Assembly: GCA_003105245.1 (NCBI GenBank)
Contig: PQAI01000266.1
Location: forward strand, 1-7,611
Length of the DNA: 7,611 nucleotides
Direction of reading: 5' to 3'
Source: Betaproteobacteria bacterium
GTDB taxonomy: Bacteria > Pseudomonadota > Gammaproteobacteria > Burkholderiales > Usitatibacteraceae
The notes beneath the pieces are model-generated. The model saw only the letters and a program-made list of their open reading frames with translations. It was not told the origin of the DNA and ran no database searches. A program made the position numbers and the translations under genes. Numbering within the stretch: the stretch's first letter is position 1; every line of letters starts with the position of its first letter. Positions 1-7,611 of the stretch are shown here, in pieces.

Positions 1-3833
<3,833 letters not shown>

Positions 3834-3852
3834 CATGGCTCCGTGAAACCCG

Positions 3853-3871
3853 CGGGCGCGTCAAGCGCCCG
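3853..3871 (-). promoter_or_regulatory. GC-rich hairpin just before the rpoB ribosome binding site
   Basis: Perfect 7-bp inverted repeat, arms 3853-3859 and 3865-3871, with a 5-base loop (TTGAC read on the minus strand). It ends about 10 bases before the GGAG of rpoB. No T-run follows, so it is not a classical intrinsic terminator. It could shape access of ribosomes to rpoB or protect a processed 5' end. The pairing is seen directly; the role is inference. Confidence 0.4.
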
Positions 3872-3962
3872 TGCACCCGACTGGTGCCGTGCTCATGGCC
3901 TGGTGGCTGGCCTCTACCAGCCGCTGGCGGACAGCCGCGTATTGGGAATGCGGCCCGACCAA
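3861..3962 (-). CDS. Candidate 33-residue small ORF in the rplL-rpoB spacer (unproven)
   Basis: A perfect AGGAGG (3969-3974) stands 6 bases before a TTG codon (3960-3962). That codon opens a 33-codon frame ending in TGA at 3861-3863, about 25 bases before rpoB. The predicted peptide starts MVGPHSQYAAVRQRLVEASH and continues to TAPVGCTGA. It has no membrane segment and no family I recognise. The stop falls in the loop of the 3853-3871 hairpin, so translating ribosomes would cover that hairpin. It may be a leader peptide affecting rpoB, or a chance Shine-Dalgarno match in a purine-rich spacer. A GC-rich short frame is weak evidence alone, hence low confidence. Confidence 0.2.
   Translation of the reverse strand: MVGPHSQYAAVRQRLVEASHQAMSTAPVGCTGA
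3905..3922 (-). promoter_or_regulatory. Small hairpin in the rplL-rpoB spacer
   Basis: Perfect 6-bp inverted repeat (3905-3910 with 3917-3922) and a 6-base loop. It lies between the 13-bp hairpin and the hairpin next to rpoB. It overlaps the candidate small ORF. Six pairs can occur by chance in GC-rich DNA, so it is listed mainly to complete the description of the spacer. Confidence 0.25.
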
Positions 3963-3991
3963 ACCTCGCCTCCTGCAGTCGCTTCAGAAGG

Positions 3992-4021
3992 CAAATCGAA
4001 GCCCGTCAGGGCTTCGATTTG
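3992..4021 (-). promoter_or_regulatory. 13-bp perfect hairpin in the rplL-rpoB spacer (attenuator or processing element)
   Basis: Arms 3992-4004 and 4009-4021 are perfectly complementary over 13 pairs around the 4-base loop TGAC (minus-strand reading). It is one of the strongest inverted repeats in the window and is non-coding. In E. coli the rplL-rpoB spacer holds a partial terminator that lowers rpoB expression relative to rplL, plus an RNase III cleavage site; this hairpin is positioned for one of those roles. The 3' flank on the minus strand is TTTGCCTTCT, with no continuous T-run, so strong intrinsic termination is unlikely. Structure is seen; function is inferred from position. Confidence 0.5.
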
Positions 4022-4032
4022 GCATCTGGAAC

Positions 4033-4074
4033 GGCGTTCGAGCGGACGTCGCCAAGGCGACGCCGCTCAACGCC
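4033..4074 (-). promoter_or_regulatory. Long bulged hairpin after rplL, RNase III-like
   Basis: A 42-base element beginning 23 bases after the rplL stop codon. Its arms pair in three blocks: 6 bp (4033-4038 with 4069-4074), 6 bp (4040-4045 with 4063-4068) and 7 bp (4047-4053 with 4056-4062). Only single-base bulges at 4039 and 4046 interrupt the 19 pairs, and the tip has 2 to 4 unpaired bases. RNase III cuts long double-stranded stems, and a site is known in this spacer in E. coli, so a processing role is plausible. No T-run follows. The pairing is strong evidence of selected structure; the enzyme assignment is inference. Confidence 0.5.
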
Positions 4075-4097
4075 AGCAAGCATCGGATGCAGCCCGA

Positions 4098-4481
4098 TTA
4101 CTTGACTTCCACCTTCGCGCCGGCTTCTTCCAGCTTCTTCTTGATCGCCTCGGCGTCGGCCTTGTTCACGCCTTCCTTCACGGGCTTCGGCGCGCCGTCG
4201 ACCAGGTCCTTGGCCTCCTTCAGGCCCAGGCCCGTGACTTCGCGCACGGCCTTGATGGTGTTCACCTTGTTCTCGCCGGCGGCGGCGAGGACGACGGTGA
4301 ACTCGGTCTTCTCCTCCGCGGCGGCGGCGGCACCGCCACCGGCGGCGGGGGCGGCGACGGCCACGGTGGCCGCGGCGGCGGACACGCCGAACTTCTCTTC
4401 CATGTCCTTGATGAGCTGGGAGAGCTCGAGGACGGTCATGCTCGAGATTGCGTCGAGGATTTCAGCTTTGGCGATAGCCAT
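4098..4481 (-). CDS. rplL: Ribosomal protein L7/L12
   Basis: 127-residue stalk protein, present as dimers on L10, which recruits and stimulates translational GTPases on the large subunit. The N-terminal dimerisation helices (residues 1-33, including [12 protein letters not shown] and [16 protein letters not shown]) are followed by an Ala/Gly/Pro hinge (about 34-57) and the globular C-terminal domain (about 58-127). That domain carries the factor-binding face, with [20 protein letters not shown] and the helix ending [11 protein letters not shown]. coli L7/L12 is 121 residues; the extra length is mostly in the hinge, whose GC-rich codons form a low-complexity tract near 4318-4380. ATG 4481 is preceded by AGGAG with an 8-base spacer. 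It lies 51 bases after rplJ, with which it is normally cotranscribed and translated in excess. Stop is TAA. Confidence 0.98.
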   Translation of the reverse strand: MAIAKAEILDAISSMTVLELSQLIKDMEEKFGVSAAAATVAVAAPAAGGGAAAAAEEKTEFTVVLAAAGENKVNTIKAVREVTGLGLKEAKDLVDGAPKPVKEGVNKADAEAIKKKLEEAGAKVEVK

Positions 4482-4532
4482 GTTTCGTTCTCCTGTTTCG
4501 ATTCAGTGGTCGTTCAATTGGGATCGCGGCGG

Positions 4533-5063
4533 TCAGGCTGCCTGCTTCTCTTTCTGGTCGCGCACGGCGGCGAGGGTCCGGACGAACTTCGACGGAACCT
4601 CGTTCAGCGTCTGGACGAACTTGGCGACCGGCGCCTGCATCGTTCCCATGAGCTTCGCGAGCAGTTCCTCGCGGCCCGGGAGCGTCGCAAGGGCCCCGAC
4701 CTCCTTCGCGCTCATCACCTGGCCGGGCATCGCCCCGCCCTTGATGACGAGCTTGTCGTTCTCCTTCGCGTAGGCGTGGAGCACCTTCGCCGCCGCCACG
4801 GGGTCGACGGAAATGCCGTAGGCGAGCGGACCGACCATCTGGTCGGCCAGCTTCTCGAACGGCGTTCCCTTGACCGCGCGGCGCGCGAGGGTGTTCTTCA
4901 GCACGCGAAGGTAGACGCCGGAAGCGCGCGCTTTCGCGCGAAGCTGCGTGATCTTCTCGACCGGCAGGCCGCGGTACTCGGCAAGCACGATGGCTTGCGC
5001 GTCGGCCAGCCGGGCGGAGACTTCCGCCACGACTTCCTTCTTGCCTTCAAGATTCAGACTCAA
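4533..5063 (-). CDS. rplJ: Ribosomal protein L10, TTG start
   Basis: L10 anchors the L7/L12 dimers to 23S rRNA and, as the L10-L12 complex, represses its own mRNA in related bacteria. From TTG 5063 the product is 176 residues beginning [20 protein letters not shown]. The rRNA-binding N-terminal domain contains [18 protein letters not shown] and [14 protein letters not shown] (residues 51-64). The C-terminal helix that binds L12 is at about 140-176 and ends [19 protein letters not shown] is chosen because AAGGAG (5071-5076) is 7 bases upstream and because L10 proteins begin with the SLNLE-type sequence at this point. The frame extends to ATG 5108, but that adds a Ser/Arg-rich 15-residue tail not expected in L10, and no Shine-Dalgarno sequence precedes it. 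A 275-base structured leader lies upstream and rplL follows. Confidence 0.96.
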   Translation of the reverse strand: MSLNLEGKKEVVAEVSARLADAQAIVLAEYRGLPVEKITQLRAKARASGVYLRVLKNTLARRAVKGTPFEKLADQMVGPLAYGISVDPVAAAKVLHAYAKENDKLVIKGGAMPGQVMSAKEVGALATLPGREELLAKLMGTMQAPVAKFVQTLNEVPSKFVRTLAAVRDQKEKQAA

Positions 5064-5122
5064 GGTCTTTCTCCTTCTGCTGTTCGATGCGACGGCTTCG
5101 GGGGCCATTGGGAATGCCCGCG

Positions 5123-5147
5123 GGTCGCCGCACCACCCATAGCGACC
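5123..5147 (-). promoter_or_regulatory. Alternative hairpin competing with the rplJ leader stem
   Basis: A 6-bp stem, 5123-5128 with 5142-5147, closing a 13-base loop. Bases 5142-5147 also form part of the long stem of the candidate L10-binding element, so the two structures exclude each other. This could let ligand binding change the fold near the rplJ ribosome binding site 50 bases downstream. Seen as complementarity only; the switch is inference. Confidence 0.3.
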
Positions 5148-5291
5148 TTTCGTCAGGAGACCGGTTGCGCCCGGGGGCGCGAGAATCCTGTCTTGGGTTC
5201 GCTATCTGCGTAGGCTTCGGGTGTGACACCCCTCCATTGAGCCCCTTGCTTGGTTCCCCCCAGCAGGCTGGGGATCCCCGGGGCGCCTACG
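5139..5291 (-). promoter_or_regulatory. rplJ leader: candidate L10(L12) autoregulatory RNA
   Basis: The leader has nested complementary segments. (a) A 7-bp stem, 5285-5291 with 5209-5215, encloses two hairpins: 5258-5264 with 5267-5273, and a short one at 5219-5231. (b) Immediately after, 5199-5205 pairs with 5139-5145 (7 bp) and, past one unpaired base, 5196-5197 with 5146-5147. An asymmetric purine-rich internal loop follows (CAAGA opposite ACGAAA), then a 5-bp stem, 5186-5190 with 5154-5158, and a GC hairpin at 5167-5180. In E. coli, L10-L12 binds the rplJ mRNA leader at a kink-turn-type internal loop to repress translation; position and layout fit that role. I cannot confirm it matches the known L10 leader family without a covariance search. 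Confidence 0.55.
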
Positions 5292-5303
5292 GTCTTGGAT
5301 AAC

Positions 5304-5331
5304 CCGCCGCCGGCCTTGCGGCCGGCGGCGG
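5304..5331 (-). promoter_or_regulatory. 12-bp GC hairpin after rplA
   Basis: A perfect 12-bp, almost entirely G-C inverted repeat (5304-5315 with 5320-5331) begins 7 bases after the rplA stop. Its minus-strand loop is GCAA, a stable GNRA tetraloop. The bases after it read GTTATCC, with no U-tract. It may stabilise the rplKA 3' end, pause polymerase or assist partial termination between rplKA and rplJL. The structure is clear and the function is not. Confidence 0.5.
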
Positions 5332-5338
5332 CCCAAAC

Positions 5339-6046
5339 CTAATGCGCGGCGCCGGCCGACGAGCCGGCGAGCGCCGAATGATCCACGCGGATGCCGACTC
5401 CCATGGTGCTGGAGACCGACACCTTCTTGAGGTACACGCCCTTGGCGGACGAGGGCCTCGACTTGTTGATGGCGCCGATGAGGGCCTCGAAGTTCTCGGC
5501 GAGGGCCTCCACGGGGAACGAGGCGCGGCCGATCGTGCACTGCACGATGCCGGCCTTGTCGGCCCGGTACTGCACCTGGCCGGCCTTGGCGTTCTTGACC
5601 GCCTCGGTCACGTTCGGCGTGACGGTGCCGACCTTCGGGTTAGGCATGAGGCCGCGCGGGCCCAGGACCTGGCCCAGGGGGCCGACGACCTTCATCGCGT
5701 CCGGCGTGGCGATCACCACGTCGAAGTCCATGAAGCCGCCCTTGATCTTCTCGGCGAGGTCGTCGAAGCCGACCACGTCGGCGCCGGCGCCCTTCGCGGC
5801 CTCGGCGTTCGCGCCCTGCGCGAACACGGCCACGCGGACCTTCTTGCCCGTCCCGCGGGGGAGCACGACGCTGCCGCGCACCACCTGGTCGGACTTCTTG
5901 GAATCGATGCCGAGGTTGACCGCGACGTCGATGGACTCGTCGAACTTGGCGGTGGCCGTCTTCTTGGCCAGGTCGAGGGCCTCGGCGACGGCGTAGGCCC
6001 TGGCGCGGTCGACGAGCGCCGTGATGGTCTTGACTCGCTTGGACAT
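5339..6046 (-). CDS. rplA: Ribosomal protein L1
   Basis: 235-residue protein of the L1 stalk, which contacts deacylated tRNA leaving the E site. In E. coli it also represses its own rplK-rplA mRNA. Domain I is formed by the N- and C-terminal parts ([20 protein letters not shown] at the start, [20 protein letters not shown] near 203-222). Domain II is the central segment, with [22 protein letters not shown] at about 70-91. The strongly conserved [16 protein letters not shown] is at residues 128-143. Length agrees with E. coli L1 (234). ATG 6046 has GGGAG 7 bases upstream, inside the end of rplK, and only 2 bases separate the genes, which suggests translational coupling. The tail after residue 226 ([11 protein letters not shown]) is a short Ala/Ser extension of no known importance. 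Stop is TAG. Confidence 0.98.
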   Translation of the reverse strand: MSKRVKTITALVDRARAYAVAEALDLAKKTATAKFDESIDVAVNLGIDSKKSDQVVRGSVVLPRGTGKKVRVAVFAQGANAEAAKGAGADVVGFDDLAEKIKGGFMDFDVVIATPDAMKVVGPLGQVLGPRGLMPNPKVGTVTPNVTEAVKNAKAGQVQYRADKAGIVQCTIGRASFPVEALAENFEALIGAINKSRPSSAKGVYLKKVSVSSTMGVGIRVDHSALAGSSAGAAH

Positions 6047-6048
6047 GG

Positions 6049-6480
6049 TCAGACTCCCTCCACTTCCACGCCCATGCTGCGGGCACTGCCGGCGATCGTG
6101 CGGACCGCCGCGTCCAGGTCGGCCGCGGTGAGGTCGGGCATCTTGGTCTTGGCGATCTCCTCGGCCTGGGCGCGCGTGAGCTTGCCGACCTTGTCGGAGT
6201 GCGGCTTGCTGGAGCCCTTCTCGAGCTTGAGCGCCTTCTTGATCAGCACCGGCGCCGGCGGCGTCTTGATGATGAACGTGAAGCTCTTGTCCGCGTAGGC
6301 CGTGATGACGACCGGGAGCATGAGGCCCGGCTCGACCTTCTGGGTCTGCGCGTTGAAGGCCTTGCAGAACTCCATGATGTTGAGGCCGCGCTGGCCGAGC
6401 GCGGGGCCGATGGGCGGCGAGGGATTCGCCTTGCCCGCAGGCACTTGCAGCTTGATGAAGCCGACGACTTTCTTTGCCAC
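6049..6480 (-). CDS. rplK: Ribosomal protein L11, GTG start
   Basis: 143-residue protein of the GTPase-associated centre. It binds 23S rRNA near L10 and is needed for stringent activation of RelA in E. coli. The N-terminal domain (about 1-70) has the proline-rich [20 protein letters not shown] (residues 20-39), the face involved in thiostrepton action. The C-terminal rRNA-binding domain (about 76-143) ends with [16 protein letters not shown]. coli L11 is 142 residues, so the length is normal. The start codon is GTG (6478-6480), with GAGGAG 7 bases upstream; no in-frame ATG is better placed. nusG lies 110 bases upstream across a structured leader, and rplA follows after 2 bases. Stop is TGA. 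Confidence 0.98.
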   Translation of the reverse strand: MAKKVVGFIKLQVPAGKANPSPPIGPALGQRGLNIMEFCKAFNAQTQKVEPGLMLPVVITAYADKSFTFIIKTPPAPVLIKKALKLEKGSSKPHSDKVGKLTRAQAEEIAKTKMPDLTAADLDAAVRTIAGSARSMGVEVEGV

Positions 6481-6508
6481 GATGTCACTCCTCGGGTTCA
6501 GGCGGACG

Positions 6509-6550
6509 CGTGCTTCGCGCCCTCCCCGTCAAGTTCGGCCGGGAAGCACG
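6509..6550 (-). promoter_or_regulatory. rplK leader stem-loop, candidate L1 feedback site
   Basis: Perfect 8-bp inverted repeat (6509-6516 with 6543-6550) enclosing 26 bases, about 15 bases before the rplK Shine-Dalgarno sequence. In E. coli, L1 represses translation by binding the 5' leader of rplK mRNA at a structure resembling its 23S rRNA site. This stem is in the right place, but I do not recognise the L1 recognition loop in it. Pairing is seen; the role is inference. Confidence 0.35.
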
Positions 6551-6563
6551 CCCGGCCACCGCG

Positions 6564-6581
6564 CGCCGCCCGGAGGCGGCG
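6564..6581 (-). promoter_or_regulatory. 7-bp GC hairpin after nusG
   Basis: Perfect 7-bp G-C stem (6564-6570 with 6575-6581) with minus-strand loop TCCG, starting 9 bases after the nusG stop. No T-run follows, so complete termination is not predicted. It may mark the secE-nusG 3' end or a pause site, while the rplK leader continues downstream. Confidence 0.35.
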
Positions 6582-6590
6582 GTAAATTCC

Positions 6591-7124
6591 TCAGGCCTTC
6601 TCGACCTGTCCGAAATCCAGTTCCACCGGCGTGGCGCGCCCGAAGATGAGCACCGACACCCGGATCTTGCTCTTCTCGTAGTTCACTTCCTCGACGTTGC
6701 CGTTGAAGTCCGTGAACGGGCCTTCCGTCACCCGCACCGACTCGCCGACCTCGAAGAGGACCTTGGGCTTGGGCTTCTCCACGCCCTCCTGCACCTGGTG
6801 CAGGATGTTCGCCACCTCCTTGTCGGAGATCGGCGTGGGCTTCATCGCGGTGCCGCCGATGAACCCCGTCACCTTCGGGGTGCTCTTCACCAGGTGCCAC
6901 GTGTCGTCCGTCATCTCCATCTGGACGAGGATGTAGCCCGGGAAGAAGCGGCGCTCGCTCAGCGCCTTCGCCCCGCCCTTCATCTCCACCACTTCCTCGG
7001 TGGGCACGAGGACCTCGCCGAACTTGTCGGCCATCCCGGAACGCTTGATGCGGTCGATCAGCGCGGCCTGGATGCTCTTCTCCTGCCCGGAATAGGCGTG
7101 AACCACGTACCAGCGCATGCTCAT
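6591..7124 (-). CDS. nusG: Transcription elongation/antitermination factor NusG
   Basis: 177-residue factor that binds the RNA polymerase clamp, suppresses pausing, and links polymerase to Rho or ribosomal protein S10. The NGN domain (about residues 4-115) begins [17 protein letters not shown] and contains [14 protein letters not shown] (58-71) and [10 protein letters not shown] (82-91). A linker with KPKPKV (117-122) leads to the KOW domain (about 124-177), with [19 protein letters not shown] and the end [17 protein letters not shown]. coli NusG is 181 residues. ATG 7124 is one base after the secE stop, with a G-run (AGGGGGG) 5 bases upstream inside secE. A second ATG, at 7118 (residue 3), is a possible alternative start. 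The secE-nusG pairing is near-universal and implies one transcript. Confidence 0.98.
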   Translation of the reverse strand: MSMRWYVVHAYSGQEKSIQAALIDRIKRSGMADKFGEVLVPTEEVVEMKGGAKALSERRFFPGYILVQMEMTDDTWHLVKSTPKVTGFIGGTAMKPTPISDKEVANILHQVQEGVEKPKPKVLFEVGESVRVTEGPFTDFNGNVEEVNYEKSKIRVSVLIFGRATPVELDFGQVEKA

Positions 7125-7125
7125 G

Positions 7126-7473
7126 TCAGCCCCCCTGTCCGAGCAGGCGCTGCGTGACCCACAGCAGCCCCGCGTCGATGATCCAGAGCATCATGGCCAT
7201 CACGAACACGAACGCGAAGACGATGCCGGTGGTCTGCAGCGTCTCCTTGCGGGAGGGCCAGACCACGCGCTTGGCCTCGTCCCAGGACTCGCGCGAGAAG
7301 ACCGCGAAGTCGCGGCCCGCCTGCGTGAACCACATCAGGGCCGCGGCCGCGGCGAACGCCCCGACGAGAACGCCCAGGCGCACGATGGTGGGCTTGTCCG
7401 CGATGGCGTAGAAGCCCCACAGGCCCGCCGCCGCAATCACCGCCGCTACCGCAATCTTTATCTTCTCTGCCAT
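7126..7473 (-). CDS. secE: Preprotein translocase subunit SecE
   Basis: Inner-membrane subunit that clamps the SecY channel in SecYEG. The 115-residue product starts [20 protein letters not shown] and has three predicted membrane segments (about 7-25, 31-50 and 83-109), the three-span form seen in E. coli rather than the single-span form. Before the last segment is the conserved cytoplasmic amphipathic stretch [19 protein letters not shown] (60-78), the SecE hallmark. The frame remains open upstream to 7551, but those 26 codons would run through the tRNA-Trp gene, so the internal ATG at 7473 is the real start. GAGG lies only 2 bases before it, a close and weak site. nusG follows after one base. 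Stop is TGA. Confidence 0.96.
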   Translation of the reverse strand: MAEKIKIAVAAVIAAAGLWGFYAIADKPTIVRLGVLVGAFAAAAALMWFTQAGRDFAVFSRESWDEAKRVVWPSRKETLQTTGIVFAFVFVMAMMLWIIDAGLLWVTQRLLGQGG

Positions 7474-7478
7474 GTCCT

Positions 7479-7496
7479 CTGCCACTTCGGTGGCAG
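7479..7496 (-). promoter_or_regulatory. Hairpin joining the tRNA-Trp 3' end to the secE leader
   Basis: Perfect 7-bp inverted repeat (7479-7485 with 7490-7496), minus-strand loop CGAA. Its 5' arm contains the discriminator and CCA tail of tRNA-Trp. Its 3' arm ends at the first base of the secE GAGG. In the unprocessed transcript it competes with the tRNA acceptor stem end; after tRNA maturation it cannot form. Seen as sequence; the effect is inference. Confidence 0.4.
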
Positions 7497-7566
7497 GCCA
7501 GGAGGGTCTCGAACCCCCAACCTGCGGTTTTGGAGACCGCCGCTCTGCCAATTGAGCTACTGGCCT
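7491..7566 (-). tRNA. trpT: tRNA-Trp (anticodon CCA)
   Basis: 76-nucleotide tRNA gene with all cloverleaf parts visible. The acceptor stem pairs AGGCCAG (7560-7566) with CTGGCCT (7495-7501), followed by discriminator G and an encoded CCA (7491-7493). The D arm reads AGCTCAATTGGCAGAGC. The anticodon stem closes the loop CTCCAAA with anticodon CCA at 7531-7533. The T arm contains GGTTCGAGACC. The layout and loops match E. coli tRNA-Trp. It sits between tuf and secE as in other proteobacteria, so it is probably cut out of a tuf-trpT-secE-nusG transcript. Only 17 bases separate its 3' end from the secE start codon. Confidence 0.97.
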
Positions 7567-7588
7567 AACCTTTCGAACGCTCTGCCTG

Positions 7589-7611
7589 CTACTCCAGGAT
7601 CTTGGAGACGA
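7589..7611 (-). CDS. tuf: Elongation factor Tu, last codons only
   Basis: The window edge holds a frame ending VSKILE followed by TAG (7589-7591). EF-Tu proteins end in a similar V-(S/A)-K-(I/V)-(L/I) sequence, and tuf normally stands directly upstream of trpT-secE-nusG. Only six full codons are visible, so the call rests mainly on gene order. It ends 22 bases before the tRNA-Trp gene, with no terminator between, consistent with cotranscription. Confidence 0.75.

Noticed and set aside
4318..4380. GC-rich trinucleotide-like repeat tract
   Set aside because: It encodes the Ala/Gly/Pro hinge of L7/L12, which is naturally low in complexity.
3871..4773. Plus-strand 300-codon frame covering the rplL-rpoB spacer
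   Set aside because: Opposite to rplL and rplJ; low-complexity Ala/Ser/Phe-rich translation and no credible ribosome binding site. It does not provide a gene for the spacer.
5202..5234. 11-codon minus-strand frame MEGCHTRSLRR in the rplJ leader
   Set aside because: Only a weak G-rich site precedes it and it lies in the structured L10 leader; too short to support as a leader peptide.
5274..5283. Cloning-site-like string (BamHI/SmaI-type bases) near 5272-5283
   Set aside because: It is part of GC palindromes in a natural leader, and the flanks do not match a vector polylinker.
5342..6298. Plus-strand 318-codon frame
   Set aside because: Antisense shadow of rplA and rplK, with no recognisable protein features.
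6517..6536. TTGACG resembling a -35 box in the rplK leader
   Set aside because: No TATAAT-like -10 box at suitable spacing; the similar TTGACG before rpoB also lacks one. No promoter can be supported.

Overview
This window is an ordinary but well-preserved stretch of the ribosomal protein and RNA polymerase (secE-nusG-rplKAJL-rpoB) cluster of a high-GC proteobacterium. Every gene lies on the minus strand, so transcription runs from high to low coordinates. In that order the window holds the last codons of a tuf gene (EF-Tu), tRNA-Trp(CCA), secE, nusG, rplK (L11), rplA (L1), rplJ (L10), rplL (L7/L12), and rpoB without its last 80 or so codons. The order tuf-trpT-secE-nusG-rplKAJL-rpoB is typical of Gamma- and Betaproteobacteria. 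The protein sequences look most like Betaproteobacteria: RpoB begins with an [16 protein letters not shown] N-terminus, has [20 protein letters not shown] in the beta lobe region and [15 protein letters not shown] in the rifampicin region, and L10 has the motif [15 protein letters not shown] cannot name the genus.

Layout, right to left: 7589-7611 tuf 3' end; 7491-7566 tRNA-Trp with encoded CCA; 7126-7473 secE; 6591-7124 nusG, one base after secE; 6481-6590 a structured rplK leader; 6049-6480 rplK with a GTG start; 5339-6046 rplA, two bases after rplK; 5064-5338 a 275-base, heavily structured rplJ leader; 4533-5063 rplJ, best started at TTG; 4098-4481 rplL; 3834-4097 a 264-base rplL-rpoB spacer with several hairpins; 1-3833 rpoB.

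The genes together supply protein-secretion, transcription-elongation and translation parts: SecE for the SecYEG channel, NusG for RNA polymerase elongation, L11 plus L10/L12 for the GTPase-associated centre, L1 for the E-site stalk, and the beta subunit of RNA polymerase. In related bacteria this cluster is controlled by feedback (L1 on rplKA, L10-L12 on rplJL) and by an attenuator and RNase III processing between rplL and rpoB. The three longer spacers carry inverted repeats in the places where such control is expected.

I find no mobile element, CRISPR array, foreign insertion or new gene system. The long plus-strand open frame (51-5213) is a high-GC shadow of rpoB, rplL and rplJ. What merits a second look is the non-coding part: a possible two-state rplJ leader, tandem hairpins and a candidate 33-codon small ORF before rpoB, and a hairpin joining the tRNA-Trp 3' end to the secE ribosome binding site. 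Three start codons (rplJ TTG, rplK GTG, secE internal ATG) could easily be misannotated.
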